From positions 1 to 26,814 of the forward strand of contig JAVVPE010000023.1 of the NCBI GenBank assembly GCA_036655915.1: a DNA stretch of 26,814 bases. Direction: 5' to 3'. The stretch comes from JAVWGW01 sp036655915. Lineage in GTDB: Bacteria > Actinomycetota > Coriobacteriia > Coriobacteriales > Eggerthellaceae. The translations under genes and the position numbers were made by a program. Of the stretch, positions 1 through 7,673 are shown piece by piece. A model generated the notes under the pieces. The model was given only the letters and a program-made list of their open reading frames with translations, was not told where the DNA came from and searched no databases. Within the stretch, counting starts at the first letter, position 1, and each line of letters opens with the position of its first letter.

Positions 1-3000
1 TGCGCGTACGCTTATATTCTTCACCCTGCTGCTTAATAAAGGCGCGCACAACCTGATTCATCTTAAGAGGATTATCCAAAATATCTGCATGACGCAACTG
101 TATAAACCGACCCATCTGGCAGGCCAAATAAGCATCATGGGCATGGTGATAATCGTTAATTTCACGGCACTTTGCCAGGCCACGTTCCTTGCGAAGCTGA
201 GAAGACAAGCCCGCTTTTACCGGAACTATTGCCGTATCTCCATAGCGTTCACCAAGCATCCTTTGCACGTGCTTTACAATCTGGCTCGTTTCTACCAACT
301 GGCGACTGATGAATCCCTTCATCTTGTCTTCAGAAATAGAGGTGCGCGTAAGGTTGTTGAACTTCTTATCCCCTATAAGCTTCGCATCATGCAGACTTCT
401 CCAAAATGGCTTCATCTTGCGAATAAGGCTTCCTTCAAGCAGAAGAGAATCAAGCTTTCGCTGGTTTTCATCCGAACGAACGAGCACTTTATTCTCGAAG
501 CTATCATCTTTTACGTACGCCTGGGGAATAATATGGTCAATCTGATAACCGGAAAGATTTCTTATATCCAAGCTTGCACCCGAATACATGCACTTGCCCC
601 GTTGCATGAAATAAAGGGTTAGGCGCTCATCGAGCTCGGCTGGCTTGATGTCTTTGAATTCCCTGATAATGTGGGGGTCTTCTTTCTTGAAAGCTTCAAG
701 CGCATCGCTTAACTGGTTATAGCGGCGGCGGGTTCTTTTGCCCTTATTCTTTTCATCTTCTTCACGGGTTACTTCAATAAAAATGGAGGCAGGCGGATTG
801 CCGGCAATATCCACTATTTCCTTCACAATACGCAGCGCTTGTGTGATGCTTCGCCGCAGCGCGGGAGAGCCCTGCAAATCATCTACCGATAAGCCGCCTT
901 TACCTTCGGCGTACGCATCGTTGTGCTCTGCGATAAGCTGCCTGAATTCCAGCTGGTCATCATGGAGAATTTCCATCAGATTTAAGGCACGCCCGATACG
1001 CTTGGTGCCGTTAACATCGCCTTCCACCAGCAAATCCATAATTGACTTGGGACCGTTATCGGTATTCGATGTAAGCCCTGTTAGCAGCTTCTGAGACAAT
1101 TTGCCCCAACCGACATAGCGCTTGTTGCACATCTTTTTTATCTGAGCATCACTTAAGCGTTCGCCGTAAGCTTGCTGGATTTTCCGCTTGAGTATTTTTC
1201 GATCTTCAAACAGCGTATTCCAGCCGATTATTTCTTCCGCCATCACAACATCGGCATCCGACAGCTCTTTAACTTCAAGAATCTTGCAAAAATCAATGTA
1301 CGAATTAAGCTTTGATTCAAATCCTGTTTCCCCTTGCGCCCCCGACACCTTCGGGCTTAAGCGATTATGGCGTTCAAGCCAGGTCTGAATCGCAGCGTAG
1401 GAAACTGTCTTTGTCTTTTTGAACAGCTCATCAACAAGCGCCAACCTATCCGCAGCATCAAAGCGGTTAAACGCATCACCATCTTGCGTCCATTTAGCAC
1501 CGTTGAGTTCATTGAGCACACAAAACATTTCATACACCAGCGAACAACGAGGAAGCACAGGTTCGCCCTGCAAATAAGTGCACAGCCCCGTCATACGTTT
1601 TATGAAGGCTTCCGCACTCGCATCTTTGTCGATAACCTCTTCCCAATTCCACGGAAATATCGTTGCGTTTTCCTGCCCAGCCTGGCGCACCGACCACGCA
1701 AAACGTAAGGATCCATCGGCCGCTTTTGCCGCATTGGTGGTAGTAAGGGGCCCCACATAATAAGGGATGCGGAAGGTGACCAGCGATTCAATTTTTGCCC
1801 TATCCTGTGCAAGGAAGGGGTAGTATTGAGCCTGCTTCGCAATAATGGCATCCATCTCTTCTAAATGCAGCTGATACGGAATAACGCCGTTGTCCCCCGT
1901 TTTCAGGCGGCGCAAGAAAACGTGATCTTCCATGGCCGCCTGCATACGCACATAGCGCGCATCACATTCAGCTTCTGTGCCTTCAAAAAGCTTAGGTATT
2001 TCCTTAAGGAAATCTTCGTAGGACACTTTACCGGTGCCTAGATTATATTTCGTATAACCTTGCGCCTTCTTTGGGTCGTATTCATGATAGTTCTCATAAA
2101 ATTCTCCCCGAAAAAACGAAGTGTAGGAATCGGGGGCATATTGTTTTACCAGACCCTTCAAAAGTGCCAAATCTTCCCCGTAGCGCTGGTATTCCCGCAC
2201 CTTGCACGAGGAAAGAGTTTCCCCATCGGCTCCCTTCAAGATGCCCATTAAAACGTAGGAGGAATAGGTTGCCAAAAGAGCTTCAAATAGCTCCATCCCC
2301 TCATCGGGGCAACGGGCCGCAAAGGCTTCTACTTTTTCATCATCGGAAAGATAAAAACTGCTTTCTTCTGGCTCTATAAAGAAAATCAGCGCAAATTCCA
2401 CCTTATAGCCAAAGACGGCCTTGGCTAAAGCCGTAGCAACTGGTTTGTCATCTTTTCCCAGCCCCAAAAGCGGAACCAAATCCTCCTGCTTTTCCCTTCT
2501 ACGCTTGGTGTCATCTTCAAAAAGAGCTTTTATCGCACTTTTCTTGCACGTACATTCCCTATCGTTTTGTTCGCACCAAGCTTCAAGCGCACTACAAAGA
2601 GCTTCGGTAGCCGCAGCCATATTGGCTGTTTTTGCACTCAGCTTGGGATTGTCCTGGTGCAAAAAATTGCCTCGATGCTTGATAATGTTGTGGAAAGCCA
2701 AATAAATAAGCCGAATATCCACCTTTTCATCTGCCTCCATCAACCAAGAACGCAGGTGATAAATGGTAGGAAACCGCTTGTAATAATCAACTTCGGTAAA
2801 ATCACTGCCGTTGAACAAGGGCCACTGATACCCTTTACAATCATCGGCTCTGTCTTCTGCCCAAAGGCGTGCCTGGTTGAGCCGAATGAAAAAATCGGGA
2901 TCGGTGGTGTGTATTTCTTCAGCAAAAAACCCTTGCAGCAGGTTGAGCCTTTGGCGGCGACGGCTATAGCGGCGGCGCTGCCCACGATGGATGCGCGTAT

Positions 3001-3157
3001 CTGCAGCAGTTTCAGCCGAAGGAAAAACCCTGCTTCCCCATGTTGGCTTTCCCTTGAAGCGTGCCAGGGCACCTGTTTCGTCGGTAACCGACCAGCCGAC
3101 CGATCCTGTTCCTAGATCCAAGCCAATTGAGTAATTTTTCAAATTCCGTAAATTCAT
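1..3157 (-). CDS. cas9: CRISPR-associated endonuclease Cas9 (C-terminus beyond the window)
   Basis: RNA-guided DNA endonuclease of a type II CRISPR system; it cuts both strands of a crRNA-matched target using tracrRNA:crRNA. I followed the minus-strand frame codon by codon from the ATG at 3157 to base 2: 1052 codons with no stop. Visible parts: RuvC-I IGLDLGTGSVGW (D14); arginine-rich bridge helix at about residues 58-75 (RRRYSRRRQRLNLLQ); REC-lobe motif FHNIIKHRGNFL; RuvC-II FIEVTRE (E795); HNH YQIDHIIPQAYVKDDS (H875) with N898 in RSDEN; RuvC-III NDYHHAHDAY (H1005, D1008). All nuclease residues are therefore present. Spacing resembles the roughly 1370-residue II-A Cas9s, so some 300-350 residues including the PAM-interacting domain are missing here. 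An AAAGGGGA Shine-Dalgarno precedes the start. The subtype cannot be fixed without cas1/cas2/csn2. Confidence 0.97.
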   Translation of the reverse strand, partial: MNLRNLKNYSIGLDLGTGSVGWSVTDETGALARFKGKPTWGSRVFPSAETAADTRIHRGQRRRYSRRRQRLNLLQGFFAEEIHTTDPDFFIRLNQARLWAEDRADDCKGYQWPLFNGSDFTEVDYYKRFPTIYHLRSWLMEADEKVDIRLIYLAFHNIIKHRGNFLHQDNPKLSAKTANMAAATEALCSALEAWCEQNDRECTCKKSAIKALFEDDTKRRREKQEDLVPLLGLGKDDKPVATALAKAVFGYKVEFALIFFIEPEESSFYLSDDEKVEAFAARCPDEGMELFEALLATYSSYVLMGILKGADGETLSSCKVREYQRYGEDLALLKGLVKQYAPDSYTSFFRGEFYENYHEYDPKKAQGYTKYNLGTGKVSYEDFLKEIPKLFEGTEAECDARYVRMQAAMEDHVFLRRLKTGDNGVIPYQLHLEEMDAIIAKQAQYYPFLAQDRAKIESLVTFRIPYYVGPLTTTNAAKAADGSLRFAWSVRQAGQENATIFPWNWEEVIDKDASAEAFIKRMTGLCTYLQGEPVLPRCSLVYEMFCVLNELNGAKWTQDGDAFNRFDAADRLALVDELFKKTKTVSYAAIQTWLERHNRLSPKVSGAQGETGFESKLNSYIDFCKILEVKELSDADVVMAEEIIGWNTLFEDRKILKRKIQQAYGERLSDAQIKKMCNKRYVGWGKLSQKLLTGLTSNTDNGPKSIMDLLVEGDVNGTKRIGRALNLMEILHDDQLEFRQLIAEHNDAYAEGKGGLSVDDLQGSPALRRSITQALRIVKEIVDIAGNPPASIFIEVTREEDEKNKGKRTRRRYNQLSDALEAFKKEDPHIIREFKDIKPAELDERLTLYFMQRGKCMYSGASLDIRNLSGYQIDHIIPQAYVKDDSFENKVLVRSDENQRKLDSLLLEGSLIRKMKPFWRSLHDAKLIGDKKFNNLTRTSISEDKMKGFISRQLVETSQIVKHVQRMLGERYGDTAIVPVKAGLSSQLRKERGLAKCREINDYHHAHDAYLACQMGRFIQLRHADILDNPLKMNQVVRAFIKQQGEEYKRTR

Positions 3158-3159
3158 AA

Positions 3160-3211
3160 TTCCCCTTTCGTCTTGCCCATGCTATGATGAACAAGTCTTG
3201 ATACCAGTCAA
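3160..3211. promoter_or_regulatory. Candidate back-to-back promoters of cas9 and tracrRNA
   Basis: On the plus strand TATGAT at 3183-3188 is a good -10 box, placing the tracrRNA start near 3195; no strong -35 is visible. On the minus strand TTGACT (plus-strand 3206-3211) and CATCAT (3184-3189), separated by 16 bp, could drive cas9 with a leader of about 20 nt. The two -10 boxes overlap on opposite strands, and the cas9 -35 lies inside the tracrRNA anti-repeat. Box calls are by eye and the cas9 one is the weaker. Confidence 0.45.
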
Positions 3212-3316
3212 GATGTCACTGCGAGTCAAAATAAGGCCTAGCCTAAAAAGCCCTCGGGCGCCGCGGAGGCGGCAATCTCGCTTTTACAACCCCACTTCTT
3301 GTGGGGTTTCTTTTTT
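3195..3316 (+). ncRNA. tracrRNA of the type II CRISPR system
   Basis: Trans-activating crRNA that pairs with the CRISPR repeat and loads onto Cas9. The order of elements matches known tracrRNAs. A putative anti-repeat (about 3196-3233) ends GAGTCAAAATAAGG, closely matching the AAGTTAAAATAAGG of the Streptococcus pyogenes tracrRNA. A nexus hairpin follows: AGGC-CTA-GCCT (3234-3244). Then come a hairpin GCCGC-GGAG-GCGGC (3260-3273) and a terminator hairpin with a T tract. It is divergent from cas9 and about 120 nt long. By complementarity the CRISPR repeat should begin roughly GTTTTGACTCGCAGTGAC. The 5' end is inferred from the -10 box; longer forms are possible. Confidence 0.88.
3288..3316 (+). 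terminator. Intrinsic terminator of the tracrRNA
   Basis: Perfect 8-bp stem AACCCCAC (3288-3295) / GTGGGGTT (3301-3308), loop TTCTT, followed by TCTTTTTT at 3309-3316. The T run is on the plus strand only, which fixes the direction of the transcript. Confidence 0.9.
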
Positions 3317-3520
3317 GCGCATACGCTGGTCACCCCGCAACAATCCTTCACAGAATACCACAGCTTATCCGCCCGCGGATCGACCAATACGCGCTATTGC
3401 CGCGTACCATTCAACCACCTGCCACACTACCACTGCCGCCTTCATGAAGGCACACAAAAGCATACCCGAAAGCTTTCCGCTAGGAGTACTGCGTATGGGA
3501 CAGTGGTGCCCGCATGGCAA
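3317..3520. other. Intergenic stretch between tracrRNA and the efp end
   Basis: I see no gene here. Two short palindromes occur: ATCCGC-CC-GCGGAT (3367-3380) and the perfect 14-mer GCCTTCATGAAGGC (3438-3451). Neither is followed by a T tract. The open frames crossing it have no ribosome-binding site and no recognisable product. Confidence 0.5.
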
Positions 3521-3548
3521 AGCGGCACAAACCTGGGTTTGTGCCGCT
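3521..3548 (-). terminator. Probable terminator hairpin after efp
   Basis: Perfect 12-bp inverted repeat AGCGGCACAAAC / GTTTGTGCCGCT with a 4-nt loop, 36 bp beyond the efp stop codon. On the minus strand only a short T stretch follows, so it is either a weak intrinsic terminator or an mRNA 3'-end stabiliser. Confidence 0.55.
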
Positions 3549-3583
3549 GGGGGTGCTAGGAGATTTTATTGTGCGGGGGCGTT

Positions 3584-4144
3584 TTAGACGCGGGTGATGT
3601 AGCTGCCGTCGCGGGTGTCGATTTTGAGGACTTCGCCCTGTTCGATAAACATGGGAACCTGGAGGGTTGCGCCGGTTTCTACCGTGGCGGGCTTGGTGCC
3701 GCCCTGTACGGTGTCGCCTTTGAAGCCGGGATCGGTTTCGATCACTTCAAGTTCCACAAACATCTGCGGTTCGATGGCTATCAATTCTTCGCCTGCATAC
3801 AGCAGCGTGGCTTCGTCGTTTTCTTTGAGCCAGTTGGCCGTGGAACCCACCACATCGGCGGGAATGGCAATTTGCTCAAACGAGCTGTTGTCCATAAAGT
3901 TGAAATCGGTGCCGTCGTTGTAGAGGTATTGCATCTTCTTGTTTTCAAGACGCACCGCCTCGAACTTTGTGCCGGCGTTAAACGTGTTTTCCACAACACG
4001 ACCCGTTTTGATGTCGCGCAGCTTCGTGCGGACAAACGCGCCACCCTTGCCGGGTTTCACGTGCTGGAATTCGACAATCGTGCACAGCTTGCCATTGTTT
4101 TCGATGCACATGCCGTTTTTAAAATCTGCGGTACTGATAGCCAT
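3584..4144 (-). CDS. efp: Translation elongation factor P
   Basis: EF-P binds between the ribosomal P and E sites and relieves stalling at consecutive prolines. The 186-residue length is standard. The N-terminal KOW-like domain holds the loop KPGKGGAF with Lys33 at the tip, the position modified in many bacteria; the two OB-fold domains follow, including the ending GEVLKIDTRDGSYITRV typical of the family. The start ATG is preceded by a perfect AGGAGG 9 nt upstream. It is the last gene of the minus-strand block, 32 bp after aroQ-pepP, with a strong hairpin behind it. No Lys-modifying enzyme (EpmA/EpmB, EarP or YmfI type) is seen in the window, so its modification state is unknown. Confidence 0.97.
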   Translation of the reverse strand: MAISTADFKNGMCIENNGKLCTIVEFQHVKPGKGGAFVRTKLRDIKTGRVVENTFNAGTKFEAVRLENKKMQYLYNDGTDFNFMDNSSFEQIAIPADVVGSTANWLKENDEATLLYAGEELIAIEPQMFVELEVIETDPGFKGDTVQGGTKPATVETGATLQVPMFIEQGEVLKIDTRDGSYITRV

Positions 4145-4176
4145 AAGGTTATTCCTCCTGATGAAAAAATGAGCCG

Positions 4177-5940
4177 CTATAGTATAACCGTCTCGTGCGT
4201 TGATTGGGTGAAAATTTCAAATCCCTCATGTGTGATCACGCCAAAATCTTCCAGGCGCATACCAAATTGTCCCGGGATGTAGATGCCCGGCTCAACAGTG
4301 ACCACGTTTCCGCAGGCCAACGGCTTATTGTTGCGAGGGGAAAGCACGGGCCGTTCGTGGATATCGATGCCGACACCATGGCCGAGGCCGTGGCCCATCG
4401 CGCCCCCAAAGCCGCCCTGCGCCAATACGTCTTCGGCGGCCGCATGGGCCTCGGCGCCCGTTATGCCGGGACGCAACATATCTTCCACCGTTTCGTTGGC
4501 ACGGCGCAGCGTTTCCCACGCACGCGCCATAACACCCTGGGGGGCGCCCAAAAATACCGTGCGCGTCATGTCGGAACAATAGCCCAGCGCACGTGCGCCG
4601 AAGTCGAGCACAACGCACTGCCCCGCCTCCAAGCGTGTTTGCCCCGGGATGGCGTGGGGGCTAGCCCCGTTGGCGCCCGTGGCTACAATGGAAGAAAACG
4701 CCAGGCTACGCGCCCCTTGGCGCACCATGAAATCTTCCAGCTCAATCTGTATGGCGCGCTCGGTCATGCCGGGGCGTATAAAACCGATGATGTGCGTGAA
4801 GGCTGCATCGGTTATGGCTTGCGCCGCCTTCATGCGCGCGATTTCAGCCTCATCTTTGACGGCGCGCAGGTTTAATATAAGGTTGCTTGTTTCGGCAAAG
4901 TGGGGCGTGGCGCCTGCGGCCTCAAAGGTGGTGCTAAGGTGGCGATATTCGGCAAGGGCTATGCTGTCTTCGATGGCCAGGGTGGGCGTGGCAGCCTCAG
5001 CGGCATCAGTGGTGCCGGCGGCATCAGCGCCACCAGCGGCGCCCACGACCTGCGCCAATTCAGCGGCTACAAATTCCCAAAACGTCGCGGGCGCAGCATC
5101 GATGGCGATGGGCGTGGCGCGTGCAGCCTGCTTGCAGGCTTCGGCATAGCGCGTATCGGTATGCAACACGGCTCCTGCAGCCGACACCATAAGCGCGTGG
5201 GCATCTTCATCATCGAACACATCATCAAAGGCGCACAACCACTTTATGTTGGAAAGCCCGCGCACATAAAAGGCCGAAAACCCCTGCTGGGCACACAGGT
5301 CTTGCAGCGCCGCCACACGCGGCTGCGGATCTATCGGGGGCGCATCGGCCTCAGCATCCCTACCGCCCGCGGCACCTTCCACCCCAGAGCCTGACCCGGC
5401 GTCGGGTTGCGCAACACCAACACCCTCCCCCTCATCCGGCGAAGCAGCAACCTGCGCGATAATGGTGCCCCCACAAGGCGCGCTGTCAAAGCCTTCGCCC
5501 AGGCGTTCAATGACGCCATCCAACAAGATGTCGAGCGCTTCGGTATAGCCCAAAAACCCTTTGCCTCTAATCTGAGCCACACACACCGGAGCAATCACCG
5601 AGCGCGCGCGAAAAGGCTCACGTGCCTGGGTGTCGGAAATATGCACTTCAACCACGGGAAGCCCCGTTGCCCCAATGGCGTCGCGCAGCGCATAGGCATA
5701 GTGGGTATGAGCCCCGGGATTGTAAATGATGCCATCATAGATAAGGCGAGCGGTGTGGATAATCTCTATCAAATCGCCCTCATGATTGGATTGCCGACAC
5801 GTAAGCCGTACCCCCAGCGTGTTGGCATATTCCCGCAGACGGTTTTCCAGCGACTCAAGCGTTAAGGTTCCGTACACTTCAGGCTCACGCGTGCCAAGAA
5901 GGTCGAGATTAGGGCCGTGCAACAGCAAGAATTCTTTCAT
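4177..5940 (-). CDS. Fused type II 3-dehydroquinate dehydratase / Xaa-Pro aminopeptidase
   Basis: One 587-residue reading frame holds two complete enzymes. Residues 1-150 are AroQ, which converts 3-dehydroquinate to 3-dehydroshikimate: LLHGPNLDLLGTREPEVYG (Arg18, Tyr23 of the active-site loop), RQSNHEGDLIEIIH, YNPGAHTHYAYALRDAI and VEVHISD. Residues about 205-587 are an M24B metallopeptidase (PepP type) that removes N-terminal residues before proline: creatinase-like N-terminal domain, then pita-bread fold with metal ligands D446, D457, H521, E550 and E564. A Gly/Ala/Asp/Glu-rich linker of about 55 residues joins them. The start ATG has AAGGAT upstream and lies 3 bp after aroB. aroQ and pepP are neighbours in many actinobacteria, so fusion of adjacent genes is the simple explanation. 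No internal frameshift is evident. Confidence 0.93.
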   Translation of the reverse strand: MKEFLLLHGPNLDLLGTREPEVYGTLTLESLENRLREYANTLGVRLTCRQSNHEGDLIEIIHTARLIYDGIIYNPGAHTHYAYALRDAIGATGLPVVEVHISDTQAREPFRARSVIAPVCVAQIRGKGFLGYTEALDILLDGVIERLGEGFDSAPCGGTIIAQVAASPDEGEGVGVAQPDAGSGSGVEGAAGGRDAEADAPPIDPQPRVAALQDLCAQQGFSAFYVRGLSNIKWLCAFDDVFDDEDAHALMVSAAGAVLHTDTRYAEACKQAARATPIAIDAAPATFWEFVAAELAQVVGAAGGADAAGTTDAAEAATPTLAIEDSIALAEYRHLSTTFEAAGATPHFAETSNLILNLRAVKDEAEIARMKAAQAITDAAFTHIIGFIRPGMTERAIQIELEDFMVRQGARSLAFSSIVATGANGASPHAIPGQTRLEAGQCVVLDFGARALGYCSDMTRTVFLGAPQGVMARAWETLRRANETVEDMLRPGITGAEAHAAAEDVLAQGGFGGAMGHGLGHGVGIDIHERPVLSPRNNKPLACGNVVTVEPGIYIPGQFGMRLEDFGVITHEGFEIFTQSTHETVIL

Positions 5941-5943
5941 GTT

Positions 5944-7047
5944 CTATCCTTTCGATCGCTGCCAGGCAGCAAGGTGTTCCCGCACTAAATCCGGTTTTAT
6001 GGCGACACTTTCCCACTGCCCCACATCGCGCAACAAAACGAAATGCAGCCGACCTTCACGCACTTTTTTGTCGCCCAGCATCGCTTCAAGCAACACTTCG
6101 GGCGCAGCCGGGCAATCCAGCGGTGGCAGGCCCAGCGCATCAAGCAGATCGTCTTGCGCCGCCACCACATCGGGGCTGGTGTTGCACACTTCCACGGCCA
6201 AACGCGCGGCAAAACGCATACCCTGCGCCACCGCCTGCCCATGCGAATACACGCCAAAACCCGCCACCACTTCGATGGCATGACCCAGCGTGTGGCCATA
6301 GTTTAAGCACTGTCGCATGCCGGTTTGTTCGCGCTGATCTGCCGCAACCACGTCGGCTTTGAACACCACGCAGCGCGCGATGGCTTCTTGCACTACCGCT
6401 GCATCACGCGCCCTCAGCGCTTGCGCCGCATCGCTTAACCAGAAGAAGAATTCGTCGGAATCAACCAGGGCTGTTTTAGCGATTTCGGCACAGCCACAGG
6501 CCCATTCGCGCTCGGGCAGCGTGGCCAGCACATCGGTTGAAGCGCACACATAGCTGGGCTGAGCAAAGGTACCCACCAGGTTTTTGCCCGCATCCAGATT
6601 GATGCCCGTCTTGCCGCCCACCGCAGAATCCACCATGGCAAGCAAGGATGTGGGCACCTGCACGCACGCGACGCCCCGCATGTAGGTGGAAGCAACAAAG
6701 CCGGCCAAATCGCCCACCACTCCCCCGCCCAGCGCCACCACAAGGCAATCGCGCCCCAGATGCGCTTGGGCCATCGCCTGCCAGATTTCAGAGGCGCAGG
6801 CAAGCGATTTTGACTGCTCGCCGGCAGCTACGGCAATTTTGAGCACTTTGAAACCCGCAGCAACAAGCGAAGCGCGCAGCGCACCCGCATACAACCCCGC
6901 CACAGTCGTATCGGCAATGATGAGGGCGCAGGGAGCCGCATTAAGCGCGCGCAGACGCTTGCCTAGCCCCTCGATCAGGCCTAATCCAATACGCACATCA
7001 TAGGAAGGCGCACCGGGAATGCTTACAATGATTTTGGTTGTTGGCAC
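5944..7047 (-). CDS. aroB: 3-dehydroquinate synthase
   Basis: Second step of the shikimate pathway: cyclises DAHP to 3-dehydroquinate using NAD+ and a divalent metal, in the cytoplasm. The 367-residue length is normal. Visible motifs: nucleotide-binding GGGVVGDLAGFVASTYMRG, PTSLLAMVDSAVGGKTGIN, and metal ligands in CAEIAKTALV (Glu), NYGHTLGHAIE (His) and YSHGQAVAQGM (His). The start is GTG at 7047 with AAGGG 6 nt upstream; it overlaps the end of aroK by 25 bp, pointing to translational coupling. The downstream aroQ-pepP fusion starts 3 bp after its stop, so product and next enzyme are made from the same message. Confidence 0.97.
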   Translation of the reverse strand: MPTTKIIVSIPGAPSYDVRIGLGLIEGLGKRLRALNAAPCALIIADTTVAGLYAGALRASLVAAGFKVLKIAVAAGEQSKSLACASEIWQAMAQAHLGRDCLVVALGGGVVGDLAGFVASTYMRGVACVQVPTSLLAMVDSAVGGKTGINLDAGKNLVGTFAQPSYVCASTDVLATLPEREWACGCAEIAKTALVDSDEFFFWLSDAAQALRARDAAVVQEAIARCVVFKADVVAADQREQTGMRQCLNYGHTLGHAIEVVAGFGVYSHGQAVAQGMRFAARLAVEVCNTSPDVVAAQDDLLDALGLPPLDCPAAPEVLLEAMLGDKKVREGRLHFVLLRDVGQWESVAIKPDLVREHLAAWQRSKG

Positions 7048-7673
7048 AAAACACCCTTTCTCAGTAAGGCTTTGCGCGCTTCCTGCGCAATCCGCATGAC
7101 CGATTTTCCCGCTGTATCGATGGTGATGTCGGCCACAGCCGCATAGAGCTCTTCGCGTTCGGCGTTCATGTGGCGCGCGGCTTCGATATCCTTAAAAAGC
7201 GGGCGCGAACTTATATCCCGTATGCGCGTCGAAGCTTCATCTGCCGAAACGCGCAGGTAGACAACACATCCCTTGCGTTGCAAAACCGCACGATTATCCG
7301 CTTGCTTGATTATGCCACCACCACACGATATGAACAGGGGATCCATTGCGGCCACTTCTAGAAGCACTTCGTGTTCGATGGTGCGAAACGCCTGTTCACC
7401 AAAATCCGCAAACAGCGTTTTTACTTTGCATTCGCGCGAGCGTTCAAGGTAGGCGTCCAAATCGATGGCCGACAAATTGCAATCGCGCGCCACCCGCCGC
7501 GCCACCGATGTTTTGCCCGCACCCATAAAGCCTACGAAAAAAATGTGTTGGCGCAACAGGAAGTAAAACCGGTCGCAGGGACGCGACCGCGACCGACCCT
7601 GCTCGGCCGCTGCAGCTGCGGCAGCTGCGGCCGAGCCACGAGAGCGGCGAGGATATGCACTGCGGTTGCTCAT
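7023..7673 (-). CDS. aroK: Shikimate kinase with a low-complexity N-terminal extension
   Basis: Phosphorylates shikimate at the 3-OH with ATP. Core motifs: Walker A GFMGAGKTS, DLDAYLE (shikimate-binding Asp), the GGGII glycine loop and SRPLF (lid-region Arg). I chose the ATG at 7673 because it overlaps the aroC stop as ATGA, giving 216 residues. The usual family length is about 170, so about 45 residues precede the P-loop; they include a run of nine alanines and an SRSRP stretch. A longer upstream frame exists but is the antisense-free shadow of aroC in another frame. A shorter start within the extension (for example the TTG just before RQHIFF) cannot be excluded. The 3' end overlaps aroB by 25 bp. 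Confidence 0.9.
   Translation of the reverse strand: MSNRSAYPRRSRGSAAAAAAAAAEQGRSRSRPCDRFYFLLRQHIFFVGFMGAGKTSVARRVARDCNLSAIDLDAYLERSRECKVKTLFADFGEQAFRTIEHEVLLEVAAMDPLFISCGGGIIKQADNRAVLQRKGCVVYLRVSADEASTRIRDISSRPLFKDIEAARHMNAEREELYAAVADITIDTAGKSVMRIAQEARKALLRKGVLCQQPKSL
7602..7635. repeat. GC-rich inverted repeat inside the aroK 5' coding region
   Basis: Perfect 9-bp arms CTCGGCCGC (7602-7610) and GCGGCCGAG (7627-7635) flank a CTG/CAG-like core that is itself nearly palindromic. It encodes the polyalanine run of AroK and would form a stable hairpin in the mRNA about 40 nt after the aroK start. Confidence 0.7.

Noticed and set aside
89..622. 177-codon plus-strand open frame
   Set aside because: Lies antisense to the HNH and RuvC-III region of cas9, which translates into clear motifs; no homology or ribosome-binding site.
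3569..4282. 237-codon plus-strand open frame across efp
   Set aside because: Antisense shadow of a conserved gene caused by codon bias; the reverse strand gives a standard EF-P with AGGAGG.
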